From NCBI GenBank assembly GCA_937920085.1, contig CALETE010000094.1:67800-131799 (forward strand): a DNA stretch of 64,000 nt, read 5' to 3'. Below are positions 1-8,958 of this stretch, one piece after another. Numbering within the stretch: position 1 is the first letter of the stretch; each line of letters starts with the position of its first letter. This DNA is from an uncultured Alphaproteobacteria bacterium (GTDB lineage: Bacteria; Pseudomonadota; Alphaproteobacteria; Caulobacterales; Caulobacteraceae). A program made the position numbers and the translations under genes. The notes beneath the pieces were generated by a model, which did not search any database, was not told the DNA's origin, and saw only the letters and a program-made list of their open reading frames with translations.

Positions 1-1115
1 GCCAGAGTCAGGGCCGCCAGCGCATCCAGGGTTCGGCGGCTTCGCAGACTTGGATTGCGGCCCCCCAAGATCAGCTGTTGGGTCTGAACATAGAATTCGA
101 TTTCGCGAATGCCGCCACGTCCTAATTTCACGTCGACGCCCTTGGCGGTCAGACGGTCATCGACCCTGTGGACATGGATTTGGCGTTTGATCGCCTGGAT
201 GTCGGAAATGGCCTCGAAGTCTAGGTTTTTCCGCCACACAAATGAGGTCAGCTCCTCAAGAAAAGCTTCTGCGCAAGGCAGGTCTCCAGCACAGGCCCGT
301 GCCTTGATAAAAGCTGCCCGCTCCCAGTTCTGTCCGACACTGCCATAATATTCGATCGCGGCGGGAACCCCGACCGCCAGGGGCGTTGAGCTGGGATCAG
401 GGCGAAGGCGGAGATCCACGCGGAACACATATCCCTCGGCTGTCCTCTCCTGCATGATTTGCGACAGTCGGTTGGTCAGGCGGACGGCGACAGACTGAGC
501 ATCATCCCGGTCAGCAACGGCTAGGAGATCGGGCTCGAAAAATACCGAAATGTCGATGTCGCTAGAATAGTTCAGCTCAAAGGCCCCATGCTTGCCCATG
601 GCAATGCAAAATAGGCCCGGAACCGGACCCTCTGCCCCGCCTCCCAGACGGGTCAATCGACCTGCCTCGAGCTCTGCCTGTGCTGCCAATTTAAGAGCCG
701 CCTGCAGAGCGCTATCGGCAAACCGCGTCATGGCACCGGTCACCGCATCAAGGTCCCAAACGCCGCAAAGATCGCAGATAGCGGTCAATAGGTGAGCCTC
801 GGCCTTCCTTTGCCGCAGGCTCGACATCCCCTTATCTAAGGACAACTCACCGGCCGCCTCAGCCCGTTGTAAAATCCCTTCGAAACTGAGTTTGGGATCA
901 CCCCGTAAAAACTGGGCCAGTCCATCGGGATCGCGGCGGGCCAGACTCGCGAGATAGGGAGAGGCTCCAAAGATCGGGGCCAAGATTGGCCAAGCAGACT
1001 CGATGGTTGCAAACGCCTCTGGGCTTTTGGTGAGGAGAATGCCGTGGAGGCGATCAGAGGCCTTTAGGTTCGGATTGGGGCCAAAGGGCTTTAAGCGCGC
1101 TTGAAGGGCAAGCAT
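1..1115 (-). CDS. glnE: Bifunctional glutamine synthetase adenylyltransferase/deadenylase, N-terminal 371 residues (partial)
   Basis: The enzyme controls nitrogen assimilation by adding AMP to, or removing it from, glutamine synthetase in the cytoplasm. The visible part is the N-terminal nucleotidyltransferase (adenylyl-removing) domain. It contains GKHGAFELNYSSDIDISVFF near residues 175-195, with the metal-binding DID pair, and LGRGGIREIEFYVQTQQLI near residues 325-345, both GlnE hallmarks. The gene runs off the left edge; full-length GlnE is about 950 residues. The ATG overlaps the stop of the upstream histidine kinase (TGATG), which indicates translational coupling. Frame and motifs make the identity secure. 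Confidence 0.95.
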   Translation of the reverse strand, partial: MLALQARLKPFGPNPNLKASDRLHGILLTKSPEAFATIESAWPILAPIFGASPYLASLARRDPDGLAQFLRGDPKLSFEGILQRAEAAGELSLDKGMSSLRQRKAEAHLLTAICDLCGVWDLDAVTGAMTRFADSALQAALKLAAQAELEAGRLTRLGGGAEGPVPGLFCIAMGKHGAFELNYSSDIDISVFFEPDLLAVADRDDAQSVAVRLTNRLSQIMQERTAEGYVFRVDLRLRPDPSSTPLAVGVPAAIEYYGSVGQNWERAAFIKARACAGDLPCAEAFLEELTSFVWRKNLDFEAISDIQAIKRQIHVHRVDDRLTAKGVDVKLGRGGIREIEFYVQTQQLILGGRNPSLRSRRTLDALAALTL

Positions 1116-2515
1116 CAGGCCCTCGGCAGGATAAGCGCGACCCTGAGCCCCGGCCCTATATCATCGACCATGCCGGGCCCCTCGGTAAGTTCCAGGCGGC
1201 CCTTATGGGCCTCTGCGACCGCAGCAACCAAGGAAAGCCCGAGCCCAGCCCCTGGCTGATTACGGCTGTTTTCGAGGCGTACAAAGCGGCCCACAACCCG
1301 ATCACGATCCTCTTCCGGCACGCCCGGCCCGGTATCTGTCACGGAGAACTCGACGTCTCCCGATGACCTTTGGCGCACGCGAAGCATGATGGCGCCGCCG
1401 CCCGGGGTATATTTGACCGCATTATCGAGAATATTTGCCAAGGCTTGCGCCAAAAACTCATGATTGCCACGGACCAAGAGGTCCTGGGCAAGTTCAGCAC
1501 GGAAATCGAGGCCGACATCTTCGCAGACTGGCGCGTACAGTTCGGCGAGGTTCGCAGCCATGTGACCTGGGTTGAGCAGTTCTGGATTGGGCACTTCGCC
1601 CGCTGCTTGCAGACGCGCTATAGCCAGCACTGCGCCAAAGGTCTTGAGCACCCCATCGGTATCCTCCAGGGCCTGGGCCAGGGCCTGTTCGGCATTTCCA
1701 CGTCCAGCTTCCTGGTCGATATAGGCGGCCTCTAACCTGGCCCGCAGACGCGTCACTGGAGATCTTAAGTCATGGGCAATGGCGTCCCCGGCGTGACGGT
1801 GGGCCGCCATTGACCGCTCAAGGCGATCAAGCATGTCATTTATGCCCTCCGCCAATTCGTCGAATTCATCCCGCGCCTCCCGCACCGGGGCCCTTGCGCT
1901 GAGATCGCCGTTTCTGACCGCCGCCACCACATCGGTCATAGCCGACATACTGCGCGAGACATTGCGACTGACCAGAACCCCCCCGGCCAGGCCCAGCACC
2001 ACCACCAGGGCTCCGGCACCCCATAGGGCCCCGACAATCTTGCCGACATAGGCTTGGTCTTCGCCGATGTCGGCACCGACAAAAAGGGTTGCACCTGACC
2101 CAAGCCGTCTTTGAAAGCCCCGCGCTGGATGCTTCACCAGCTTGTTTTCTGAATCCACGTCACTGACCGAGAAACTCACCCAGGTTGGAGTTCCATTGAA
2201 TTGCTCTACCGGACTTTCGGCAATGGACCCTGATATGCGTTGGCCCTGGGGCGAGGTCAGAAAATAGAGGAAGGGTCGCTCATTGGCGGCGCGCTCGATC
2301 AGCGATTGGTTCAGGCCGTTTAAGCCTCCGCGGTTGTAAGCTGCCGCAAGGGATGCAGCTTCCCGCGTGATGTCCTGGTCGGTCCGCCTTTGCGCTTCCC
2401 CCGCTGTGGCAACATAGATATAGGCCAGAAAGGCGCTCGCCGCCGCGCCGAACAGGGCCAAGAACAGCAGGGTTAAGCGAAACGGTGTTGTTCGAAACAG
2501 GCGCGGCAGGCGCAT
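1115..2515 (-). CDS. Membrane sensor histidine kinase
   Basis: A 466-residue inner-membrane sensor kinase. Transmembrane helices lie near residues 13-36 and 157-183 and flank a periplasmic sensor domain of about 120 residues. A HAMP linker follows at roughly 180-235, then a HisKA domain with the phospho-accepting His248 in AIAHDLRSPVTRLR, and an ATPase domain with NILDNAVKYTPGGG, DTGPGVPEEDRD and GAGLGLSL. Its partner is the OmpR-type regulator ending 18 bases upstream. The gene sits between htrA and glnE, so the system may read envelope stress; the signal itself cannot be told from the sequence. Confidence 0.9.
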   Translation of the reverse strand: MRLPRLFRTTPFRLTLLFLALFGAAASAFLAYIYVATAGEAQRRTDQDITREAASLAAAYNRGGLNGLNQSLIERAANERPFLYFLTSPQGQRISGSIAESPVEQFNGTPTWVSFSVSDVDSENKLVKHPARGFQRRLGSGATLFVGADIGEDQAYVGKIVGALWGAGALVVVLGLAGGVLVSRNVSRSMSAMTDVVAAVRNGDLSARAPVREARDEFDELAEGINDMLDRLERSMAAHRHAGDAIAHDLRSPVTRLRARLEAAYIDQEAGRGNAEQALAQALEDTDGVLKTFGAVLAIARLQAAGEVPNPELLNPGHMAANLAELYAPVCEDVGLDFRAELAQDLLVRGNHEFLAQALANILDNAVKYTPGGGAIMLRVRQRSSGDVEFSVTDTGPGVPEEDRDRVVGRFVRLENSRNQPGAGLGLSLVAAVAEAHKGRLELTEGPGMVDDIGPGLRVALILPRA

Positions 2516-2533
2516 GGGTCTGCGCCTCCGAGA

Positions 2534-3205
2534 TCAGGTTTCCAAGCGATAACCGGCACCGCGCACGGTCTGCAGCATGGCGCGGTCAAAACCCTTGTCG
2601 ATCTTCGCGCGCAGCCGCGAAATGTGGACGTCGATCACATTGGTCTGCGGGTCAAAGTGGTATTCCCAGACCTTTTCCAGCAGCATTGTGCGGGTCACCG
2701 ATTGGCCAGCGTGCCGCATCATGAATTCCAGCAGCTGAAACTCTCGGGGCTGCAGATCAATTTCCTTGCCCTGGCGATGTACCGTCCGGCCAATGAGGTC
2801 CATTTCCAGGTCGCCGACCTTGAGCAGGGTCTGGACAGAGCCCGTTTCCCGACGGCGCGACAGGGCCTCGACCCGGGCGATCAATTCGGCGAAGGCATAG
2901 GGCTTGACCAGATAGTCGTCGCCACCGGCCTTCAGCCCTGTGACGCGATCGTTGATTTCACCCAGGGCCGAAAGAAACAGGACCGGGGTCTGGTCGCCAT
3001 CCCGTCGCAGGGTTTCAACCAGGGTGACCCCGTCCATTTTCGGCATCATGCGGTCGACGATCATCACGTCGAACTCAGTCTTACGGGCAAAGGCTAGGCC
3101 TTCCTCGCCATCATTGGCGCGGTGACAATCATGGCCGCCCTCCGACAGGCCCCGCGCCATAGCCTCAGCCGCCTCAAGATCGTCTTCGACAATCAGAATC
3201 CGCAT
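2534..3205 (-). CDS. OmpR-family response regulator
   Basis: A 223-residue DNA-binding response regulator. The receiver domain (about residues 1-120) has the acidic pair E7/D8 and D9, phospho-acceptor Asp51 in VMIVDRMMP, and the conserved Lys in VKPYAF. A winged-helix domain follows, ending in VRGAGYRLET. I chose the ATG at 3205, not the longer reading to 3286, because the protein then starts at the canonical MRILIVEDD and is preceded by a GGGGGA ribosome-binding site; the extra residues would overlap htrA. It pairs with the downstream kinase and probably regulates this operon or envelope genes. Confidence 0.93.
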   Translation of the reverse strand: MRILIVEDDLEAAEAMARGLSEGGHDCHRANDGEEGLAFARKTEFDVMIVDRMMPKMDGVTLVETLRRDGDQTPVLFLSALGEINDRVTGLKAGGDDYLVKPYAFAELIARVEALSRRRETGSVQTLLKVGDLEMDLIGRTVHRQGKEIDLQPREFQLLEFMMRHAGQSVTRTMLLEKVWEYHFDPQTNVIDVHISRLRAKIDKGFDRAMLQTVRGAGYRLET

Positions 3206-3230
3206 GCTGTCCCCCGAGGGTACGAGATCT

Positions 3231-4781
3231 CTACCCGGCCACTTTGAGCGGCAGGAACAGGGTCCGACCGCCCCGATAAATGCCAACTAAGACACTTTGA
3301 CGCGAAGCCTTCTTTGCGGCATCCACCACGGCGGCGAAGTCTGCTGCACTCGCCACTTCGCGATCGCCAGCCCGAACCAGAATATCATCAGGGCGCACGC
3401 CCTTTTGTGCAGCGTCGGAATTCGGGTCTACTGCGGAAATCACCACGCCCTTGACCGCGCCTTCAATACCCAAGCGGCGACGGGTCGGATCATCTAGAGG
3501 CACAAAGGTCAGGCCGATAACAGCAGACTTGGCACTTCCGCCGCTCTTACCTGGGCCTTGATCTTCCTTCTTGTTATCGTTCGACGCCAATTCCTTTTCG
3601 CTTGGGCGGATGCCAGAGCGAATATCAACTGTCTGGGCCTTGCCCATGCGCAGGATATCCAAATGCAGGATATCTCCGGGGCTGGCCTTTGCCACTTCCC
3701 GCGTCAGCTCAGCCGACGTCCTGACCCTTTGACCATTGACGGCAACCACAAGATCACCCGCTGTCAGCCCAGCCTTTTGCGAAGGGCCCCCTGGAACAAG
3801 ATCGGCGACAATGGCGCCCTTTTGACCTGGGACACCTTGGGCCTCGGCCATTTCGGAGGTGAAGTTTTGGATGGAGGCACCGATATAGCCACGGGTAACC
3901 TTGCCACCGGCGATGAGCTTCTTTGTGATATTATCGGCGACATCGGCTGGAATGGCGAAACCAATGCCCACAGAACCGCCTGAAGGCGAGAAAATTGCCG
4001 TATTCACCCCGATCACGCGGCCATAGACGTCAAAGGTCGGTCCACCGGAATTACCCCGGTTAATCGGCGCGTCGATTTGGATATAGTCGACGAAGGTCTC
4101 GCCAATATCGCGGCCATAGGCTGAGATAATGCCAGCGGTCGCTGTGCCACCCAGGCCGAACGGATTGCCCACCGTGATCACCCAATCGCCAACGCGTGGC
4201 TTGGCGGCATTTTCGAAGTTCACAAAGGTAAAGCCGGATCCCTTGACCTTGATGACGGCCAAATCTGTGCCTTCGTCGCGACCGACCACCACGGCATCGA
4301 GCTCACGCTCATCCTTGAGCACGACCTTAATCTCATCGGCGTTTTCGACGACGTGATTGTTGGTGACGATATAGCCGTCTGCGGAGATGAAGAAGCCTGA
4401 CCCTGCCGACTGCTGGGTGGGAGCCTTACCCGTGGGCTTGCCCTTCCCCGCCGACGGCGCGTCTTCCTCATCGCCCTCTGGCGCGCCACGCGGCACGATA
4501 TCAAAGGGCAGCCCCGGAATCTGACGGCGCAGGCTGCCGGGGTCGACCTTTGAGGTCACATTGATCGATACGACAGCGGGCGAAACCTGCTCGAAGATGT
4601 CGGCGAAGGACAGGGGCGCGCCCGGCGGAGGCGCAAAAATCGGCGCCGTCGAAGCCTGAATAAATCGCGCATCGCCGACTTTAGCATTGGGCAGTTGCAC
4701 AGCCGCCCCCGCCATGGCGCCTGTAACGATGACGCCGCCTGCTAGGACGCCTAAGAGATAACCGGTCTTCTTCGAAGTCAT
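3231..4781 (-). CDS. degP: Periplasmic Do-like serine protease (HtrA/DegP family)
   Basis: A 516-residue periplasmic protease and chaperone for misfolded envelope proteins. An N-terminal hydrophobic stretch (about 8-28) serves as signal or anchor. The trypsin-like domain carries His143 (TNNHVV), Asp173 (GTDLAVIKV) and Ser245 (RGNSGGP). Two PDZ domains follow, at roughly 290-390 and 420-510. A low-complexity charged insert near residues 100-125 is the usual variable LA loop. It leads a run with the response regulator, kinase and glnE. The 146 bases upstream hold its promoter; I could not assign a sigma factor. The family call is firm, the orthologue name less so. Confidence 0.93.
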   Translation of the reverse strand: MTSKKTGYLLGVLAGGVIVTGAMAGAAVQLPNAKVGDARFIQASTAPIFAPPPGAPLSFADIFEQVSPAVVSINVTSKVDPGSLRRQIPGLPFDIVPRGAPEGDEEDAPSAGKGKPTGKAPTQQSAGSGFFISADGYIVTNNHVVENADEIKVVLKDERELDAVVVGRDEGTDLAVIKVKGSGFTFVNFENAAKPRVGDWVITVGNPFGLGGTATAGIISAYGRDIGETFVDYIQIDAPINRGNSGGPTFDVYGRVIGVNTAIFSPSGGSVGIGFAIPADVADNITKKLIAGGKVTRGYIGASIQNFTSEMAEAQGVPGQKGAIVADLVPGGPSQKAGLTAGDLVVAVNGQRVRTSAELTREVAKASPGDILHLDILRMGKAQTVDIRSGIRPSEKELASNDNKKEDQGPGKSGGSAKSAVIGLTFVPLDDPTRRRLGIEGAVKGVVISAVDPNSDAAQKGVRPDDILVRAGDREVASAADFAAVVDAAKKASRQSVLVGIYRGGRTLFLPLKVAG

Positions 4782-4927
4782 TGGTCTTTCAGTTCCCTGT
4801 GGGACCGGGTTTTGAACCGGCCCAATCCCGACACACTAGGTTTGATCGCAAAGAGCGCAACTAGGCTCAAGTTACGAATAGGTCACGCTTAAGAGCGGTA
4901 AGGCGACCGTTCTGCGGCGCAATCATG

Positions 4928-5374
4928 TCATTGCGCCTGATCTTGCGACAATTGTGCGAGTCTTTCCGCCTCTGCCGCAGTCAAATCCATTTCGCCCCCA
5001 CGCTTACGCAAAGTCAAAAGAAACAACGCAAACCCCAGGACAATCACCCCAAGGGGCACGCCCCAAAGCGCGGCATTCGCCAGAGACAAGGTCGGCTGGA
5101 GCAAAACGAACTCGCCATATCGGGAGACGAGATAGGCTTTCACCTGCGCATCTGTTCGGCCTGCCTTTATTTCCTCCCGCACCAGTTTGCGCAGGTCAGC
5201 AGCAAGGTCGGCCGTCGAGTCGTCGATGGACTCGTTCTGACAAACCAGACATCGCACCTCGCTAAAGACCGCTCTGGCCCGCGCCTCCAGTACCGGATCA
5301 GACAGCCGCTCACTGGGGTCCGCCGCTGCGGCAAGGCTGAAAACCGCTGCCAAAATGACCAGGACCCGCTTCAT
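4928..5374 (-). CDS. ccmH: Cytochrome c maturation protein CcmH (CycL)
   Basis: A 148-residue membrane-anchored periplasmic thiol-disulfide protein that keeps the apocytochrome CXXCH cysteines reduced for haem ligation. It has a signal peptide (MKRVLVILAAVFSLAAAA), the family motif VRCLVCQNESIDDS with redox Cys42 and Cys45, and a C-terminal transmembrane helix near residues 104-124. It is the last gene of the ccmI-E-F-H run and its ATG overlaps the ccmF stop by four bases. The length matches single-domain CcmH; the TPR part is the separate ccmI gene. Confidence 0.95.
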   Translation of the reverse strand: MKRVLVILAAVFSLAAAADPSERLSDPVLEARARAVFSEVRCLVCQNESIDDSTADLAADLRKLVREEIKAGRTDAQVKAYLVSRYGEFVLLQPTLSLANAALWGVPLGVIVLGFALFLLTLRKRGGEMDLTAAEAERLAQLSQDQAQ

Positions 5375-7344
5375 GAGGTCTTTGCCGTACGCTGACCGAC
5401 CGCCAGGCGCAGCCTGCGGTCAGACAGAGAGAGAAATCCGCCCAAGGCCATGGTGAGCGGACCTAGAAAGATCAGGATAGCCAGGGGGTTCCAATAGGCG
5501 CGCACCAGCCAGACCGGCGCGGTAGGTCCCATTCGACGCTCTCCAAGCACCACATACAGGTGGTTCAGGCCCAGGGTGCAGATAGCCACTTCCGATGTGG
5601 TTTGTCCGCCCGCTGGATAGAACCTGCGCTCTGGCGAGGGGCGACAAATGTCAATGCCCGCCTTTCGCGCCGTGATTAGGCCCCGCTCGGCGTCGAAATT
5701 AGGGCCGTCAACCGCGGCGACCCGGTCAAGGGTCAGTTCATAAGCCCCGACCTTCAACTGGCCGCCGATCGGCAGGGTTTCAGCCGCCTCAACCCGCCAA
5801 CCGGTTTCGAAACAGGCCCCCAGGATAAAGATGCCAAGTCCAAGATGGGCGAGGGTCATACCCCAGGCGCCACGGGGCAATCCCGTCACCCTTCGCCAGA
5901 ATTCGCCAGTGGATCCGCGCAAGAACCGGGTGCGTTCGGCGACCTCGGTCAGGGCCCCGAAGATAAGCCAGACCGCCAGCCCAAGGCCTGCACTGGCCAA
6001 GGCCTTGCGGGGGCTAACCAAGGCGTAGACCAGGAGGGCAATGCCGACGCCGCTAAGGGCGGCAAAGATCAGTCTTTGATAGACGCCTTTTGCGTCGGCA
6101 CGCTTCCAAGACAGCAGCGGCCCCGCAGGCAGCAAAACAATCATGACTGCCATCAGCGGCAGGAATATCAGGTTAAAATACGGCGCACCGACTGAAATCG
6201 GGGTCCCAGAGACCGCTTCCCGGATAAGCGGAAAAAGCGTTCCCAGCAGGACCATCACCGTCGCCGTCGCGAGCAGGATATTGTTCATGACCAGGGCGCT
6301 TTCACGGCTGATCGGCGCAAATACTCCGCCCGGGGCGAGAACCGGCGCGCGCCATGCAAAAAGACTGAAGGCCGAACCGGCGGTGAGGGCCAGAATGCCC
6401 AGCAAGAGCGCACCACGGGTGGGATCAACGGCAAAGGCGTGAACCGAGGTCAGGACGCCTGAGCGGACTAGGAAGGCACCAAGCATGGAAAAGGTGAAGG
6501 CAGAGATCGCCAGAAACACCGTCCAGCCCGGCAGGGCTCCACGCTTTTCCGTCACCACCGCCGAATGCAAGAGGGCTGTCGCGATCAGCCAAGGCATGAA
6601 GCTGGCATTTTCGACAGGGTCCCAGAACCACCATCCACCCCAGCCAAGCTCGTAATAGGCCCAGAAGGATCCCATCATGATGCCGATGGTCAAAAGGCTC
6701 CAGGCTGCCAGGGTCCAGGGCCTGACCCAGCGTGCCCAGGCCGCATCAACGCGCCCCTCAATGAGGGCGGCGACGGCCAAGGAAAACACCACGGAGAGCC
6801 CGACATAGCCCGCATAAAGGAAGGGCGGGTGAACCGCCAAGGCTGGGTCCTGCAGAAGGGGATTAAGTGAATGACCCTCGACCGGAATCCGCGCCAGCCG
6901 CACGAAGGGATTGGACGCCAGAACCGTATAGCCCAGAAATACCGTGCCGAGCACGCCCTGGGTCATGACCCCAAGGGATTTCAAGCCCTTGGGAAGATTG
7001 CGGCCAAAGCCGGCAATGGCCGATCCAAATCCAGTGAGGGCCAGGCACCACAACAGCATAGAGCCTTCATGGCTGCCCCAGGTTCCGGCAATTTTATAGA
7101 GTAAGGGCTTTTCGGTGTGGGAATTGGCCGCGACATTGGCCACCGAAAAATCCGACGTGATGAAGGCATGCATCAGGGCCGCGAAGGCGAGGGCGACCGC
7201 TAGGAAGGCTGCCAGGGCTGCGCCCTCGCCGGCTCCAGCCAAAATGGAGGACCGCCGCCAGCGGCCTATGCCGGAAAGGCACGCCTGGGCCAGGGACAAG
7301 CAAAAGGCCAGGACCAGGGCGAAACTGCCAAATTCAACGATCAT
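5371..7344 (-). CDS. ccmF: Haem lyase subunit CcmF (CycK)
   Basis: A 657-residue polytopic inner-membrane protein that, with CcmH and CcmI, attaches haem to apocytochrome c on the periplasmic side. The tryptophan-rich haem-handling motif WGGWWFWDPVENASFMPW lies near residues 235-252. About 14 hydrophobic segments surround it, with one larger periplasmic loop near the C-terminus. It overlaps ccmE by four bases upstream and ccmH by four downstream, so translation is probably coupled. Length and motif fit the family exactly. Confidence 0.97.
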   Translation of the reverse strand: MIVEFGSFALVLAFCLSLAQACLSGIGRWRRSSILAGAGEGAALAAFLAVALAFAALMHAFITSDFSVANVAANSHTEKPLLYKIAGTWGSHEGSMLLWCLALTGFGSAIAGFGRNLPKGLKSLGVMTQGVLGTVFLGYTVLASNPFVRLARIPVEGHSLNPLLQDPALAVHPPFLYAGYVGLSVVFSLAVAALIEGRVDAAWARWVRPWTLAAWSLLTIGIMMGSFWAYYELGWGGWWFWDPVENASFMPWLIATALLHSAVVTEKRGALPGWTVFLAISAFTFSMLGAFLVRSGVLTSVHAFAVDPTRGALLLGILALTAGSAFSLFAWRAPVLAPGGVFAPISRESALVMNNILLATATVMVLLGTLFPLIREAVSGTPISVGAPYFNLIFLPLMAVMIVLLPAGPLLSWKRADAKGVYQRLIFAALSGVGIALLVYALVSPRKALASAGLGLAVWLIFGALTEVAERTRFLRGSTGEFWRRVTGLPRGAWGMTLAHLGLGIFILGACFETGWRVEAAETLPIGGQLKVGAYELTLDRVAAVDGPNFDAERGLITARKAGIDICRPSPERRFYPAGGQTTSEVAICTLGLNHLYVVLGERRMGPTAPVWLVRAYWNPLAILIFLGPLTMALGGFLSLSDRRLRLAVGQRTAKTS

Positions 7345-7826
7345 TTTGAAGACCCATAGGCCGGCGCGCTGCCGTCACCCCGCCACTCTCCCTGCTTCTT
7401 GAGGGCGGCGGTCAGTTCCTTGGGCATGTAACGCTCATCATGCTTTGCCAGCACCTGCTTGGCTTCAAAAATTCCGTCAGACCGGAAATGGCCAGTGGCG
7501 ACAATCCCCTGCCCTTCGCGGAACAGATCCGGGAGATCGCCTTGGAACACGATACGATCAGACAGGGTCTGATCCCGGACGACAAACTCCACCAGACCAT
7601 CACCATGCTTGATGACGCTACCGGTCTGCACGAGGCCGCCCAGTTGCACAGAGCGATTGGGAGGGGGATTGGCCGCAGCAGCCTGTGATGGCGTGTAGAA
7701 GTAAGAAATCGAATCCGAAAGACCCCAAAGGGTCAGGCCTACAGCCAAGACAAGCACCGGGGCGACAGCGGCAAGGATGATGAGACGCCGACGGGCCTTA
7801 GGGGACTTGGGCAGCCAGCCGCTCAC
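7341..7826 (-). CDS. ccmE: Haem chaperone CcmE (CycJ)
   Basis: A 161-residue membrane-anchored periplasmic haem chaperone. A positively charged N-terminus is followed by one transmembrane helix (about 14-36) and an OB-fold domain. The covalent haem-binding motif is VLAKHDERYMP, with His129 as the attachment residue and Tyr133 as axial ligand by family analogy. The start codon is GTG, overlapping the ccmI stop (GTGA). It receives haem exported by CcmABCD, which are not in this window, and passes it to CcmF. Confidence 0.96.
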   Translation of the reverse strand: MSGWLPKSPKARRRLIILAAVAPVLVLAVGLTLWGLSDSISYFYTPSQAAAANPPPNRSVQLGGLVQTGSVIKHGDGLVEFVVRDQTLSDRIVFQGDLPDLFREGQGIVATGHFRSDGIFEAKQVLAKHDERYMPKELTAALKKQGEWRGDGSAPAYGSSK

Positions 7827-8914
7827 TTCATGGCCTCCGCCTTAGACGCAGCGTCCAATTGGGACATGATGTCGGCGCGTCCGCGATACCGCCCCCTGGC
7901 TTGGGCCAAGGCAGCGTCCCGCGCCGTACGATCGCCCAGGACCGCATAAGACCGAACCAGACGCACCCACCCCTCTGGATCATCGGGATTTGTTTTCAGC
8001 TTTTCAGCCAGGCCCGCGACCATGTTCCGGATCACAGCCATTTGGTCGCCACCCGGAGCCGGCGAGGCCGAAGGCTGGGCAAGGTGAGGCGAGAGGATCT
8101 CCTTGATCGACTGTTCCAGGTCCTGCCGTCGGGAATCCGATGGCGGTAACTCAGTTTGCAGGGCCCGAAGCATTGCAACGGCACCGTCCCGATCTCCTGC
8201 CTGGTCCTTGCCGCGGGCGAGGTGGAAACGTGCTGTCATAGACTTGGGATCGCGTTTCAGTGCCTCTTGGAAGGCCGTCTGGGCGGCGCCAGCTTCCTGG
8301 CCATTGGCTTGCATGACCAGAACCTCGCCTAGCATTTCCCAGAGGTCGGACCTTTGGGGAGCCAGAACGATTGCCCGTCTTAGGGCGCGGGCAGCACCCG
8401 ACAGATTTTCAGACTGCACCTCCGCCAGGGCCAAATAGCGAAAACCCTCTGGGTCTTGCCGCGGGGCCGTCACCTGCTTCAGAACGGCCACCATTTCTGG
8501 GGCGCTGAGGCCAGCGGTTGGGGCCGAGCGCCACTGAGCGATCCGCGCAGCCATGGGCTGATCTCGGAAACCCGGACTTCCGACAACGAGGTAGAGGGCT
8601 AGGGCAGAGGCACCCACCAGGGCGATAACAGCGCCGACCCAGGGTCCCTGGGCAGCCGGGGCAGTCCAAGGCGCAATGGCTTGGTCTGCCGCCCCCAACA
8701 GGCGCCGACTGGCCTCGACCTTGGCGGTCGCATGGTCTGTCTTATCGATCAGGCCGCTGTCAGCCAGGGCATCCAGTTCCTTTAGCTGCCGACGATAAAC
8801 CTCAAGCGTCGGGTCACTGGACCCGGCGTTGGACGCAGCACCGGCTGCGCGGAGCAGGATAATTACGGCAGCAGCGGCGGATAGGGCGCCCGCGGCGACC
8901 CATAGGGTAATCAT
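7823..8914 (-). CDS. ccmI: Cytochrome c maturation TPR protein CcmI (CycH)
   Basis: A 363-residue apocytochrome c chaperone. The N-terminus has a transmembrane helix (VAAGALSAAAAVIILL), then a cytoplasmic stretch with LEVYRRQLKELDALADSGLI typical of CcmI, a second hydrophobic helix near residues 93-113, and periplasmic TPR units from about residue 130 (for example FRYLALAEVQSENLSGAARA) that bind apocytochrome C-termini. It is the first gene of the ccm run, starting 44 bases after the upstream unknown gene ends, so both may share a transcript. Confidence 0.93.
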   Translation of the reverse strand: MITLWVAAGALSAAAAVIILLRAAGAASNAGSSDPTLEVYRRQLKELDALADSGLIDKTDHATAKVEASRRLLGAADQAIAPWTAPAAQGPWVGAVIALVGASALALYLVVGSPGFRDQPMAARIAQWRSAPTAGLSAPEMVAVLKQVTAPRQDPEGFRYLALAEVQSENLSGAARALRRAIVLAPQRSDLWEMLGEVLVMQANGQEAGAAQTAFQEALKRDPKSMTARFHLARGKDQAGDRDGAVAMLRALQTELPPSDSRRQDLEQSIKEILSPHLAQPSASPAPGGDQMAVIRNMVAGLAEKLKTNPDDPEGWVRLVRSYAVLGDRTARDAALAQARGRYRGRADIMSQLDAASKAEAMK

Positions 8915-8958
8915 AGCCTGGGGTTTAGCGGGTTTAGGCGGTTCGCGCGAGGGGGCGA

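Noticed and set aside
3206..3286. Longer N-terminus of the response regulator
   Set aside because: It overlaps the end of htrA and precedes the canonical receiver start; the ATG at 3205 has a good ribosome-binding site.
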